The notes: generated from the letters alone by a model not told the origin. Positions 31,284 through 43,189 are shown, counted from the stretch's first letter. The stretch is DNA of 64,000 nt from Myxocyprinus asiaticus (GCF_019703515.2 NC_059388.1:5235979-5299978); one strand, 5' to 3'. Made by a program: numbers and translations.

Positions 31284-31925
31284 GTTTCTGTTTCAGATAA
31301 TGCAGCAGTCCCCCGTCTCTCGTTGGAAAGAGATCCATGCTCTCAACTCACAGAGCTTGTTGTCCAGAGACTGAACATTTGCCAGTAGAATACTGGGTAG
31401 CGGGGGTCAATTTGCGCGACATCTTACTCTGATAAGAAAAAGCCGGCTCTGTTTCCCCTTTTCCTTCTGCGTTTCCACGGTCGGGCTGCCCAGACAAAGG
31501 GCTCCGCTGGTGTGTTTGTAAACAGCAGGTCGGCACTGAGGAATTTGAAGTCCGGTTTACGGTGTGTAATTGCAGAACCAATGTCCGAAAGTGTTTGTCT
31601 GTCGTAGACAGTAAGGTAGACAACATCCAAGACAAAAAACATAAGAATTGTAAACAAAACAAACAAAAATCTACAATGTTGTGTCAGAGCTCGCAGCGCA
31701 GCAGCCATCCTCGGCGCCATCTTGAGTCACACATCTTGAGTTCTCACAAATCATAAGTAAAACGGCAGCTTATCAGTTCATAAACACTTATTTTTCACCC
31801 TGTTCCTCACACAGTGCTATCTTATGCCATCTAAACACTTTCAATAAAGTACTTGTAAGGTGATACATTTTAATGTCAGCATTACATAACTGCATTTATA
31901 AGCTTGTTCAAGTGTGATCAAATTG

Positions 31926-31996
31926 CACAGTAGCTCAACTGATAGAGCGTTGCGATGCAAAGGACCGAGGTATGAGTCCTGAAGAGCATGCAAGTC
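31926..31996 (+). repeat. tRNA-like sequence, copy 2
   Basis: The duplicated partner of 25490-25560: AGTAGCTCAACTGATAGAGC and GGTATGAGTCC. It arose with the segment duplication, not as an independent insertion. Confidence 0.5.
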
Positions 31997-32045
31997 CTAA
32001 CATGAACCAAAAGTATAATAGCATAAAATAGCAAAAAAGTATAAA

Positions 32046-32537
32046 GCACCACAAAATGACGTGGTTGCTTCAGCAGTTACATTTTTCATCTTATATTTGC
32101 TTTGATGACACTATTGGTTAGGTTAAGGTTTAGGGTAGGGCATTAACCTTAAAAACCTTATCAGTTAGGGAGAAAATGTAATTTGCTTTTGACATTACAC
32201 AGTAGACATTTCACCTTGGAACTGGCGTGATACATTAAAGGAACCACAATATAATTAAAAGTCACCACAGTTATGTAAATTTCATGAGATCAGGCTTTAA
32301 TCTTTTCTGTTTCATCTTGGAAAGGTGCAGTTAAAGGTGAAGGTGTATTTTCTGCACTATTACTGTAGCTGCACCAAACAGAATTGCAAAAATAATGACT
32401 GTTTCCACACAGGTTTCCTAAACACTCTTCCTGCCTTTCATGTATTAAATGCACCACAGTACTACACTTTTAGGTGAAATCAACATGTGAATGCCTTAAT
32501 TATAGTCTCTGTATATTCCAGTTAGTTGGGATAGGAG
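32046..32537. other. Noncoding DNA, no gene seen
   Basis: AT-rich DNA with a TTAGGTTAAGGTTTAGGGTAGG stretch near 32115-32137 of the kind common in fish repeats. No exon or transposon protein is visible. Confidence 0.4.
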
Positions 32538-32686
32538 AAGTTAGGGATAATGTACAGTTAGCCGATCGTTATCATAAAATAAATCCTGACGGGGTGATAA
32601 GGACCCTGCCACAAACGGGATCTTGTATCATCCTGAAGGGGTTTATTTTGCGATAATGACTGTGTGACTGTACATTATCCCAAATA
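32538..32686. mobile_element. Small inverted-repeat element (MITE-like)
   Basis: The outer ends GGGATAATGTACAGT and ACTGTACATTATCCC are exact inverses, and inner parts (CGTTATCATAAAATAAA against TTTATTTTGCGATAA) pair as well. About 150 bp with no coding sequence. The whole unit could fold into a long hairpin. Confidence 0.7.
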
Positions 32687-32971
32687 TTACATGGCTACCT
32701 ACCAAATAAATAAATAAATGGACATTAAATATTGATTTGTGTTGAAATTATGTGAGAATTTTTTTTAGAGAGTGTCTCTAGTTCTGTACATCTGCCCATG
32801 TTCTAGCAGTGACAGATCCACCATTCAGAGAACCACGCCAACAAAGCCAGCCAAACAAATCAAGCAGTGAGCGCCATCTTCCATGATGCCCTGTGAATGA
32901 CGTAATCCAGTAAGACTCCCTACACCCTCAAACTACATATATTTTTATATTTACAACAGTTAGTTCCTGTC

Positions 32972-34521
32972 CTCGAATCTGATTGGATGAGAGGCGTTCC
33001 AAGAGTGCTGACAGCTCACAACATCAGCACTTGAACACTTTACTGTTTGTATTACGCCGCTTGCATTTGTGGAGTTCCAAACTAATGTGTAAGAGCAGTG
33101 CAGATGTGTAAGAGCAGCCATATGTGTGAGTTTTCATTCTGTGACATTAAATATTTGAGCCAGCAGGTGGCAACAAAAGACCATCTTGTGTGCTATGAGC
33201 GAGTTGAGCTGATGTTGACAAACTGTGTTTTGTCAGTCAGTGCACAAAATTCTTTGAAGTCATCCAGAATTGTTTCTTACTCCATGATTGCTCTGATTAC
33301 TGCTACACTATAACTGAGAAATAGAGTTAAACTAACAGCTTCAGCATTTCTGCCGATCACAGCTGAGAGTCACAACAGACGGAGAAATCAAACAAGCCTA
33401 CCTGATACAAGTTTCAGAGATGAGAGAAGACACAAACTTTCAGCATTGCGGAAGAGAGAATGCTTTCTGTGTCTGTGTCAAAATAAGAGTTCCTCAAAAA
33501 ATGTACAAGAATGAAACTAGTGTCCTCCATGTTTTTTGTCTGACAACAAAACACTTGAACGTGAGTGAAATACTCGTAGGATAATTCCGATAGCACGTGT
33601 GGCAGCATAACTCCATGATCAGAGTGGATTACTACCACACAACAGCTGAGGAATAGAGATAAACTAACAGACACAGGTAATCACACCCTCAGTCACTCAC
33701 TGTCTCTCTCTCTCATACATACACACACACACACATCCTTTTTTCTCCAAAATCTTGTTAGATACCAAGCTGTCGTTAGTAGTTTTAAAGTGTGGTTTTT
33801 TAATTTGTACCGGAGGCTTGGGCGTATTTTTCAAACTAGCAATGGTAGATCCTGTGGCGTAAGAATGTATTTCCACACACAAGCATATTTTTGGGACAGT
33901 CCTTAGTTTACCTACTTATTTACCTTTTCATTGAACTGTTGTCTAAAAGTTGCAATATCACATTTGCAATTGTGCTGTACTGACCAACTATCAGCACGTC
34001 TGGACATGCAGCTCATGCGCTATTGATTTAGTATCAGAATATTTTGATGTAAACTTAAAATATGTTGTTTCTATACTTATAATTAACAACCTAAAATCAA
34101 TAGCTCTATATTTTGCCAACATTTGTATTTGATTCTGTCATCCGTAGTGCTTCATGGGATTGTAGTTTGTACACTTGTGAAAGACGGTAAGTACACATTC
34201 TTGTACCTTTGTCTTTTTGTATGATTTACAAATAGTTTTTTTTTTTTGCTTCAAATTAAAGTTTTTAATGTTGTGATTCACCTCTGAGCTGGTTGGTTTG
34301 GTTCATGGGTTACAATTTGTTTTATGAAGGATTTTGTGAAAAGCCTATGAAAAAAAAAAATGAATGGGAAAAATACTTCCAGAACCCAGATAGCTGAAAA
34401 AGTAATTTGAGGGACTGTTGCGTTCAAGTGACCTGTCTGAAATCACTTAATCCCTGGATGTGCAGTTGGTGTTCAGAAATATTAGACCGCTAGATAGTGC
34501 AATTGGCCAATCAGAATCGAG
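32972..34521. mobile_element. Possible non-autonomous element with 15-bp inverted ends
   Basis: CTCGAATCTGATTGG (32972-32986) and CCAATCAGAATCGAG (34507-34521) are inverses with one mismatch. The inner 1.5 kb is noncoding, with CA-rich runs near 33718-33736. No target duplication was found. Confidence 0.45.
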
Positions 34522-34814
34522 TATTGTAGAGAGCCTTGTAGATTAGTATTTTAACATTGAAAAAAATGACACACTTCACGTATTAGATGGCAACTGGAAT
34601 TTTTGGTTCAACCCCTAGTGGTCAAACAAAATACTATGCAAGCAGATATGCAATACCAAAACCTAATTAAAATTCCCTTACACCAGTGTTTCTTAAAGTA
34701 GGCTGTGGGTACGTAACATTTTAAGTAAATGTGCAATTATTTTAGTAAGATGAACTGATATTGCTAAGTGCATATGTGCTCCATTTAGTCCATACTTATT
34801 GAGCACTTTGCATG

Positions 34815-35160
34815 CGACTCATAGTGTCAGGGACAGTGACAGAAACCAGTCACAGACAGCCGTGAAATAAAGATTATATTTATTAAAAGGAAAAATAAAC
34901 AAAAAACAACATAAGCACAGAAAATACAAATAGTAGCCCAGACTATAGCCAACAGGGCTGGAATCAAAACGACCCATGTGAGGGCAAAATAACTGAAAAG
35001 GCCAGGGCAAAAAGCCAAATAAAAACTGAGAACTGACCTGATAAAAATAATACAACATGGGTATGGAGGGGCAGCAAGACAGACCGACCGACCGACCGAC
35101 CGACTGACAGACAGACGGAAGCACTAAAATAAGCACTTAACATATAAATAGACAAATAAC
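34815..35160 (-). repeat. LTR-like stretch with an ACCG microsatellite
   Basis: A-rich on the + strand with many ACAAAA/ATAAAA phrases; on the minus strand it resembles the T-rich LTR-like repeats at 9640 and 52000. A GACC/CCGA tetranucleotide run lies at about 35082-35104. Confidence 0.4.
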
Positions 35161-35390
35161 ATGTCTGAAAACTTTTTTTTCCAACATACAGATGTTAGGT
35201 TAAAATGTACTACATGAAAGTACAAGGTAAACTGTGTATTTTAGGTGCTGTGACAAGTCAGCATTTCTTCAAATTTGTTAAAGATCTTAATCACCTTTCA
35301 ACTTTTTTCTAGAAGTGCAAATAAACTATTGTCTTAGTTAATATGAAGCTGTGAAAACGACAAGTATAATAATAATGTATCCTATATGTA

Positions 35391-36245
35391 CATTTAAATT
35401 TACATTTAGTCATTTAGCAGAGGCTTTTATTCAAAGCGACTTACAAATGAGACACATAGCAAGCAATTAGTCATACAGAGTTTAACAAATCTGCAGTATA
35501 GGACTGCCAAGTTTTCACAGTGGCTAGAGTAGTAAATATGTTAGCACAGAAGAAAGACACAGACAAGGATTTTTGTACATTAAGTGCAGGTTAAGTGCAG
35601 TAGTAAGTGCAGTTAGTGTGGGTTGGTTAAGTGCTTGCGGAAAATATGTGTTTTCAGCTGGTTCTTGAATGTTGAGAAGGTAACAGCTTATCATGTGGAG
35701 GTTGGAAGTTCATTCCACCACAGAGGAGCAGAGAAAGTAAACAATCATGAAATAGACTTTGAGTCTCTTTGTAATGGGGCCACCAGGTCCATTCATAGAC
35801 TGCAGAGAGCGAGTTGGAGCTTAGACCTGAAGAAGTGAATTGAAGTAAGAGGGTGTGGTTTCATTGGCTGTCCTGAAAGCCAGAGTCAAAGCCTTGAATT
35901 TGATGTGGGCAGCTACAGGTAGCCAGTAGAGTGAAATCAAGAGTGGGGTGACATGAGCCCTTTTTGGCTGATTGAAGACTAGACACGCTGCTGCATTCTG
36001 GACCATCTGCAGTGGCTTAATTATGTTAGCTGGAAGACAAGCCAAAAGAGCATTGCAGTAGTCCAGTCTTGAAATGACCAGAGCTTGGACCAGGAGCTGT
36101 GTATCATATACAGACAGGAAAGGTCTGATTTTCCTGATGTTGTAAAGCATGAACCTGCAAGACCAGGTGGTTGATGAGAAGTGTTCAGAGAAATTAAGCT
36201 GGTCATCTACCACCACTCCCAGGTTGTTCTGTTTGGTGTTATTGT
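35391..36245 (-). mobile_element. CR1/L2-type LINE, 3' part
   Basis: A minus-strand LINE whose 3' end (left) reads, on the + strand, ATTTAGTCATTTAGCAGAGG then CAAAGCGACTTACAAATGAG. The frame 36216-35821 codes the RT C-terminus (VVDDQLNFSEHFSSTT, LDYCNALLACLPANIIKPLQ, PLLISLYWLPVAAHIKFKAL). The rest of the element lies at 39703-40735, beyond a nested insertion. Confidence 0.8.
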
Positions 36246-36410
36246 AGTTGAACCTAGATGAATAGTGAGGAGAGTCGGCTTTGGCTTGCTCACTGGGGTT
36301 ATAAAAACAATTATTATTTAATTACTTATTTTTAAACAATTCACAATCATATTTTGTCAAACTACACAATTATGACTTTAAGACATTATAGATATTAATC
36401 TAATATTTTT
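36246..36410 (+). repeat. LINE 3' UTR fragment (left half)
   Basis: A short noncoding stretch (TTGGCTTGCTCACTGGGGTT and AT-rich DNA). It appears to continue at 39598-39702, where a typical LINE end follows (GTAAAGCTGCTTTGAAACGA, CACTATACAAATAAAAATG). It sits between the halves of the minus-strand LINE and itself holds the L2 at 36411. Confidence 0.55.
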
Positions 36411-36805
36411 CCAGTCAGTTTTACCAGGGACGAACTGCTGAACATTCAGCAGCATATACCAGACAACCTTTTCCCGGTTTTTGAATATTCAGATGTTTTG
36501 CTGGACATTTTAGTCAGAGGCACGGCTGTGTTGTTTAAACGCGCTATGAGACGCAGGCGAGGGAGATGAGCAGGCGTGCTGGTCAGGCTCCGTCGGCGTG
36601 GCTTTCGAACAGCACTGCCATGTATTCATCTGGTGAATCTCCACTCTCTTCCTAAAAAAACAGACGAACTACATCTCCTCACCCGCACAAACAAGGACTT
36701 TTCAAACTCTGCTGCCTTTGCTTCACAGAAACCTGGCTGAGTAAAGCCATTCCGGACAGCGCGTTACATCTTCCGGGCTTTCAGCTGTTCAGAGCGGATT
36801 GCATC

Positions 36806-37250
36806 GTGGAGTTAACGGGGAAAATAAGAGGTGGTGGTACATGCATTTACATCAATGAATGTTGGTGTACAGATGTAACAATCTTAAATAGGATGTGCTG
36901 TCCTAATTTGGAAGTGCTCTTTATTAACTGTAAGCCGTTCTACTCGCCACGGGAGTTTTCCTCGTTTATTTTGGTGAGTGTGTATATCGCGCCAAACGCG
37001 TGTGTGAACACAGCGCTGCAACAGCTGACTGATCAAATCACAGACACAGAACAACAATACCCAGATAACTGTTATTCTTGGGGATTTTAACAAAGCAAAT
37101 ATCACACGTGAACTGCCCAAATATAAACAGCACATTACATGCCCCACCAGAGACAGGAACATACTGGATCATTGCTACACAACAATAAAGGATGCATATC
37201 GCTCTGTCCCTAGAGCAGCTTTGGGACTCTTTGATCACTGTCTGGTTCAT
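36806..37250 (+). pseudogene. L2 endonuclease remnant
   Basis: The frame at 36806 reads TGKIRGGGTCIYINECW and SFILVSVYIAPNACVNTALQ. After a frame change near 37075 comes LGDFNKANITRELPKY, then NILDHCYTTIKDAYRS. The GDFN motif is seen; SDH is changed to FDH near 37230. Confidence 0.75.
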
Positions 37251-37657
37251 CTTCTTCCAACCTACACGGAGAAATGAAAATCAACCAAGCCAGTAGTAAG
37301 GACTATAAAGAGATGGACCAATGAAGCAGAGCAGGAACTAGATTGCACTGATTGGAGTGTTTTTGAGGCTGCAGACACCAATCTGGACGAGCTCACAGAT
37401 ACTGTTACATCATACATCAGTTTTTGTGAGGATATGTGCATTCCTACTAGGACTTATTTAAAGTTCAACAATGACAAACCATGGTTTGCAGCAGAGCTCA
37501 GGCAGCTTTGTCAGGCCAAAGAGGATGCTTACAGGGGTGGGGATAAAGTCTTGTACAATCAGGCCAGGAGCACACTGAACAAGGAAATCAGAGTGGCTAA
37601 AAGTAGGTACTCTGAGAAGCTGAAAAACAAGTTTTCAGCTAATGACCCTGCATCAGT

Positions 37658-38617
37658 GTGGAGTGGCATGAAACAACTCACAAATTAAAGGACTCCTACC
37701 CCAACCCTGTGGTGGACCAACAACTGGCTGATGACCTGAATGTGTTCTACTGCAGATTTGAAAGGCCCAATCTCACACCCCACACCCACTCTGACCTTCA
37801 CTTCACACAAACACCAACACCTCCTGCAACCCCCCTCCTCCCCCCTCCTGCTACTCAACCTGCACTTAAGATCTGTGAAGATGATGTGAGCCAGGTCTTT
37901 CGGAAACAAAAGATGAGGAAATCATCAGGCCCAGATGGCGTCTCACCAGCTTGTATTCGATCCTGTGCTAACCAGCTGGCCCCCATCTTCACACAGATTT
38001 TCAATAGATCACTGGAGCAGTATGAAGTCCCATGCTGCTCCAAACGCTCAATCATTATTCCTGTCCCAAAGAAACCAAAAATCACAGGACTTAATGACTA
38101 CAGACCTGTCGCCCTGATGTCTGTGGCCATGAAATCATTTGAGAGACTGGTGTTGGCCCACCTGAAGAACATCACTGGACCCTTTCTAGATCCCCTTCAA
38201 TTTGCTTATCGAGCAAACAGGTCTGTGGATGATGCAGTCAACATGGGATTGCTACATCTGGACAGACCAGGGACATATGCAAGGATCCTTTTTGTGGATT
38301 TCAGTTTGGCTTTCAACACCATCATCCCAGCTATACTCCAGAATAAATTACACCAACTGTCTGTCCCCATGTCTATCTGTCAGTGGATTACCAGCTTTCT
38401 GATGGACAGGCAGCAGCTTGTGAGACAGGGGAAACTCACTTCCAGCACCTGTACAATCAGCACTGGTGCCCCCCATGGATGTGTGCTCTCCCCACTACTC
38501 TTCTCCCTCTACACCAATGACTGCATCGCCAAGGACCCCTCTGTCAAGCTCCTGAAGTTTGCAGATGACACCACTGTCATCGGCCTCATCCAAGATGACG
38601 ATGAGTCTGCACATTGA
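37658..38617 (+). pseudogene. L2 reverse transcriptase domain
   Basis: A 319-codon frame with MRKSSGPDGVSPACIRSCAN, LDPLQFAYRANRSVDDAVNM, ILFVDFSLAFNTIIPAIL, STGAPHGCVLSPLLFSLYT and LKFADDTTVIGLIQDDDE. FADD is intact. The frame stops at 38617 and the C-terminal part resumes at 38855 (KKAQQKLYSLRQLRKFNLPQ) and runs to 39256. Confidence 0.88.
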
Positions 38618-39597
38618 AGGGAGGTTGAACAGCTGGCTGTCTGGTGCAGTCAAAACAACCTTGAGCTGAACACGCTCAAAATGGTGGAGATGATTGTGGA
38701 CTTTAGGAGGAACACCCCAACACTGACCCCCCTCACCATTCTAAACAGCACTGTGGCAGCAGTGGAGCCATTCAGGTTCCTGGGCACTACAATCTCACAG
38801 GACCTGAAGTGGGAGACACACATTGACTCAGCTGGGCCTTTTTCACATTGACTTGTGAAAAAGGCCCAGCAGAAGTTGTACTCCCTTCGCCAGCTGAGGA
38901 AGTTCAACCTGCCACAGGCGCTGCTGATACAGTTCTACTCTGCAGTCATTGAGTCTGTCCTCTGCACTTCAATAACTGCCTGGTTTGGTTCACCTATGAA
39001 ATCAGACATCAGAAGACTACAAAGAACAGTTTGGACTACTGAGAGGATTATTGGATGCCCCCTGCCCCCCCTTCAAGGACTATACACTTCCAGAGTGAGG
39101 AAAAAGGCTGGAAAAATCACTCTTGACCCCACTCACCCTGTCCATTACCTTTTTGAACTGTTGCCTTCTGGCCGACGCTTCAAAGCTCTGAGCACCAGAA
39201 CCGTCAGGCACAGGATCAGTTTTTTCCCTCAGGCTATCCATCTCATGAACAGTTAAATTGCCCCATTGAGCAATAACTATGTGCAATACACAGTTTAGAC
39301 TTTTTTATATTTATCCAACACATCCAACCTCTTCTGCTATTTCATTCCTCTTAAAAAAATAAATAAATACATTTGCAGTGTACATAACAGATAACAGATT
39401 TGTATTAGATTTGTTCATGTGTGTCTGTGTGTGTATGTACGTATGTGTATAATTATTTTTTATTTTTTATTATTATCTATGTCTTGCTGCTGTTTTGTAT
39501 TGTTTTTGTATTGTTGTACACTGGAAGCTCCTGTCACCAAGAGAAATTCCTTGTATGTGTAAGCATACTTGGCAATAAAGCTGATTCTGATTCTGAT

Positions 39598-39702
39598 ATT
39601 ACAGTTTTATCTTCTGTTAATGCCTGATCTTCTGTAAAGCTGCTTTGAAACGATGTGTGCTGTGAAAGGCACTATACAAATAAAAATGACTTGACTTGAG
39701 GT
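39598..39702 (+). repeat. LINE 3' UTR fragment (right half)
   Basis: Contains CTTCTGTAAAGCTGCTTTGA and CACTATACAAATAAAAATGA, a standard fish LINE 3' end, next to the tail of the L2. It pairs with 36246-36410 as the interrupted host of that L2. Confidence 0.55.
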
Positions 39703-40735
39703 TGTGGTCAACAGATGGGTTGGCTGGAATCACGAGGAGTTCTGTCTTGGTAAGGTTGAGTTGATGGTGTCGTTCCTTCATCCAGGCCAAAATGTCCGAG
39801 AGGCAGGCAGAGATCCGAACTGAGACAGTAGGGTCATCAGGCTGGAACAACAGGTAGAGCTGCGTATCATCTGCATAGCAGTGGTAGGTAAAGCAATGTG
39901 TCTCAGTGTCCGATCCGAGTGATGTTGTGTACATCGAGAAGAGGAGGGGTCCAAGCACTGATCCTTGAGGAACCCCAGTGGTCAGCTGTGTGTCTTGGAC
40001 ACCTCTCCTTTCCAGGAGACCTTGAACGATCTGCCTGTGAGATATGACTCAAATCATCCAAGCGCAGTTCCTGTGATGCCCAGATCAGAGAGGGTGGACA
40101 GGAGGATCTTGTGGTTCACTGTGTCGAAGGCAGCAGACAAGTCAAGGAGGATGAGGACAGATGATTTGGAGTTAGCTCTCGCCAATCGCAGGTTTTCAGC
40201 TACTGACAAGAGGGCAGTCATTGTTGAGTGTCCTTTTTTGAAGCCAGACTGATGTCTGTCGAGTAGGTTGTTCTGTGAGAGAAAAGTAGACAACTGGTTG
40301 AAAACGACTCTCTCAAGAGTTTTAAACAGGAAGGGTAGGAGAGAGAGACCAGTCTGTAGTTGTCGACTACTGTGGGGTTATGTGTTGGTTTTTAAAGCAG
40401 TGGGGTTACTCGAGCCTTCTTGAATGTATTGGCAAAGTTTCCAGTTGTGAGAGATGCGTTGATAATGTGTGTGAGTGTGGGTAAGATCGATGGAGAGGCA
40501 GCTTGCATAAGATGGGAGTGGATATGGTCAAGTGGACAGTTGGTAGGGCGGTTAGAAAGAAGCACTTAGAAAGAAAACAGAGGATGGGATGTTGGAAGAG
40601 AGTAGTTGTGGGTGTTAGGTGTAGAGAACTGGCTGCTGATGCTCACTACCTTGTCAGTAAAACAAGTGGCAAAGTCATCAGCAGTCAGAGAAGTAGTAGG
40701 ATGTGGTGGAGGGGGATAGAGAGGATATCTAGCTA
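39703..40735 (-). mobile_element. CR1/L2-type LINE, 5' part (polymerase)
   Basis: Upstream half of the minus-strand LINE at 35391-36245. Frames read [20 protein letters not shown] with [20 protein letters not shown] (39958-39617) and DRHQSGFKKGHSTMTALLSV with LDLSAAFDTVNHKILLSTLS (40293-40054). Further upstream (about 40735-40650) the linker LTADDFATCFTDKV can be read. The YADD motif is intact but the frame is broken by stops. Confidence 0.82.
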
Positions 40736-40744
40736 TACAAGATC

Positions 40745-41554
40745 ATAAAATGTTGTTTAAATAGTTAGATGAAGAAAGTGTCACACAGCAGGACACTGAT
40801 GACAATGCTTAAAATTTCATGTCAATTACTCACATAACTTTGTGTAAAAGTTTATAAAAAAAATAAAAAAAATGAAAAAGTTGGCCAGAATATGTACATA
40901 TATAAATATAAATAAAGTGTAGAACTTTGCAGATAAAGTGTAAAACTTTGCAGATATAAAGAAACAAACTCACACAGAGTGAAAATAAGAGCAATTCATC
41001 TGCAAAAAATCAGCAGTATTTTAATTCCTTCACCAGATTATTCTTGAGAAAAACTGAAAAGCCCAATACTTTGACAAGCACTGTTTCTGCTATCCTTTAA
41101 ACAAAGTAAGCCTCAAAGACTCAAATAGCCACAAAGTAATATTTTTCATGACTTATTTTCTGCATTTTTATCAGGCGTGAGCATTATTCAGCAAGCCGCA
41201 CTTCAGCTCCCTGCGGTATGAATTAATGATCCAAATGACTATGTACTGCTCATAGCTTTACTGTTTGCAGATTGTAAATATACTGCTGTTATTGTATTTG
41301 TTGTAACTTGCAGTTATTTGTTATTCTGTGATTATTCAGAGCTCATCTTATACTTAATATGATGTCTTTGGTTGTCACCATTACTATGATTTGTATGTCA
41401 AATAACAAAGTCCACGCAAGGTACGGAATTAATGCACATACACAGAAATACACTACGGTATGTAAGTATTTTCAAAATAAAAATCAATTAAATTTTTAAA
41501 AATAAAAACCATTGTGTTGGCTTTACCGTACATAATATTTTGAATATTCACTTT
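40745..41554. other. AT-rich noncoding DNA, no gene seen
   Basis: Low-complexity A-rich patches (40855-40885) and short duplications such as GTGTA(A/G)AACTTTGCAGATA at about 40917-40960. No exon or transposon protein is seen. Confidence 0.4.
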
Positions 41555-41730
41555 GTAAAGGGGTCTGCACGGGCATGTTGGTGCTCAGTGCGGCCGCCTA
41601 TATCGCCTGTAGGACGGGCCGGTACTTACGCAGCAACGGGCCAGCCCAAATTACCCAGCGGCCCACCGGGAAAATGCCTGGTGCTCCTGATGGCCAGTCA
41701 GGAGCCTCTGACCAGAGTTATTGCATTTTG
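41555..41730. repeat. Short GC-rich island, unclassified
   Basis: About 175 bp of GC-rich DNA with a NotI-type GCGGCCGC (41592-41599) and GGGCCGGTAC / GCAACGGGCCAGCCC phrases, in otherwise AT-rich DNA. It is open in two + frames but no domain is evident. It is probably a piece of an interspersed repeat. Confidence 0.4.
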
Positions 41731-42610
41731 CTATTTCGTATGGCGCAGTTAACATTATTCAGAAAACCTCATTTTTATTGGAAATAATTCACATTTAATA
41801 GAGCAATTATGAATTGTAGTTTATGCATTACACAATTATTCAGGTACCTGAAAGGAGGGAGTGTTTAGAAATTCAATTTCCCCCAAATATAGCCTATATC
41901 TTAATCTGGCAACCATGCAACACTTGAAGCAACAGCTTCATTATATCTGGAAACCATATCTGTGCATTTGTGTTTGTATATGCAATCACTCCTAATTATT
42001 ACTTCAAGTATCTTAGGACAGAACAGTGGATGGCTGTGAATGCTGTATTCAGTCCATTGCCGTGTGTCTATGCCTGATTGAAAAACAAGAGATATGACCT
42101 TAATTGAGTCATATCATCAACAAGAGTAGTTGAGGAAATGAAGAGGATGCGTTCACTCATTCATAAGTACTCATTTCATTATCAGACAGGTCACAACATT
42201 ATTAGCTTTGTACGTTTCACTGAGCAACAGGGCTAGGGTCAAAGGTAATTAACATTTCGACTGTAAACTCTATGTCTGTAAACTACATAATTTCTTATTG
42301 CTCTGTAAAAATAGATGTTTAAAAAACAGATAGTTTCAATTTTAAATTCTGCTTGGATGAGTCTCATTCAAACCCATTGTAGAATGTCGATAAACAAACA
42401 TCTGTGACCACACTTCTACAGTATAATGTTGCTGATGTAACTGTAAACTCACTACAGTTAGACTAAACTGAATTTAAACTGAAATAAATTACTTTATGAA
42501 ATAACTTTGTATTTCTATGATTTATATTATTATATGTAACTATTTTTTGAACATTTGTGTTTTATTTATCATATTGCTGTTGCCGCCTTTTTATATAAAA
42601 TAAATAAATC
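41731..42610. other. AT-rich noncoding DNA, no gene seen
   Basis: No exon, transposon protein or inverted ends found. CACTACAG-type phrases are present but not diagnostic. Confidence 0.4.
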
Positions 42611-42615
42611 AATAA

Positions 42616-42722
42616 ATAAGCCACTCAAGGCCATGCATTTCAGTTATTTGCCACAGTTAAGGGGGGTTTAGGTACAAGAACACCCCTAACTTGTGGAGAA
42701 ATGCAACCTTGAGTGGCTTTTG
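42616..42722. repeat. Hairpin-forming inverted repeat
   Basis: AAGCCACTCAAGGCCATGCA at 42618 is answered by TGCAACCTTGAGTGGCTT near 42703-42720. Inner parts (TTAAGGGGGGTTTAGG against ACACCCCTAA) pair as well around a short loop. It is a small MITE or a hairpin of unknown role. Confidence 0.6.
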
Positions 42723-43189
42723 CTTTATTAAATTGTTTCTGAAGTACAAAACGATGTATGCAGGTTTGATTATCAAAAAGAACTTGTCAGATAACTCTTT
42801 TTGCAGTTAGACAACCACAAAACCCAATCACAACATCTACATATTTCTGTCCAGTTTTGGATCTGCATTTAAGCGTGATAGTTTTAATCACTGGGACACA
42901 ACAATTATGTCACAATGCAGACTGCATAAAAAAATATACACCCATTAGTATATAGTTCAACTGATGTTACTATAAAATAACTTTATCATGACACAATTAC
43001 ACATACTATGACATAAGAGTTTGGTAACAATGCATTCCACACATAATCTACTCACCTCATTAATATATTTAGAATTACTATTAAAAATCACAAGTTTTCC
43101 CTTGAGGTCAAAGGGATCCTGCTTTGGGCCCCTGACCTTTCCAAAGTTGAGTAGCCCTGATCATGAAGGATTATTGATCAATGCTAGTT

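Larger units (their letters stand above)
28413..31741 (-). mobile_element. L2-like LINE, near full length
   Basis: A minus-strand LINE of about 3.3 kb. The 3' end (left) has the CACTTTTATTGTCACAGAA sequence, that is TTGTGACAATAAAAGTG... in element sense. The 5' part (31720-31348) codes MAPRMAAALRALTQHC and onward, typical of the start of such ORFs. Endonuclease and reverse transcriptase follow. TTCTCA occurs at both edges (28407-28412 and about 31740) and, set against the source unit, fits a target duplication. Confidence 0.85.
25620..32045 (+). repeat. Tandem duplication unit 2 (deleted, with two insertions)
   Basis: 25620-25773 matches 22869-23022. 28187-28351 matches the exon start at 23023. 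28355-28412 matches the 3' UTR near 25240-25300, and 31742-32045 matches 25305-25606. Between 28351 and 28355 about 2 kb of the source (rest of the exon to 3' UTR) is missing. A DIRS element (25774-28186) and an L2 element (28413-31741) account for the added length. Confidence 0.85.
36411..39597 (+). mobile_element. L2-like LINE, + strand
   Basis: A + strand LINE of about 3.2 kb ending in GGCAATAAAGCTGATTCTG and a short TTCTGA repeat, the usual L2 tail. The start reads FTRDELLNIQQHIPDN, followed by endonuclease pieces (36806-37240) and polymerase (37658-38617, 38855-39256). Stops and frame changes show decay. Its relation to the minus-strand L2 at 28413 is close in motif content. Confidence 0.85.

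Noticed and set aside
32972..34521. Complete hAT element with target duplication
   Set aside because: The inverted ends are short and I could not find an 8-bp duplication, so only a low-confidence element is listed.
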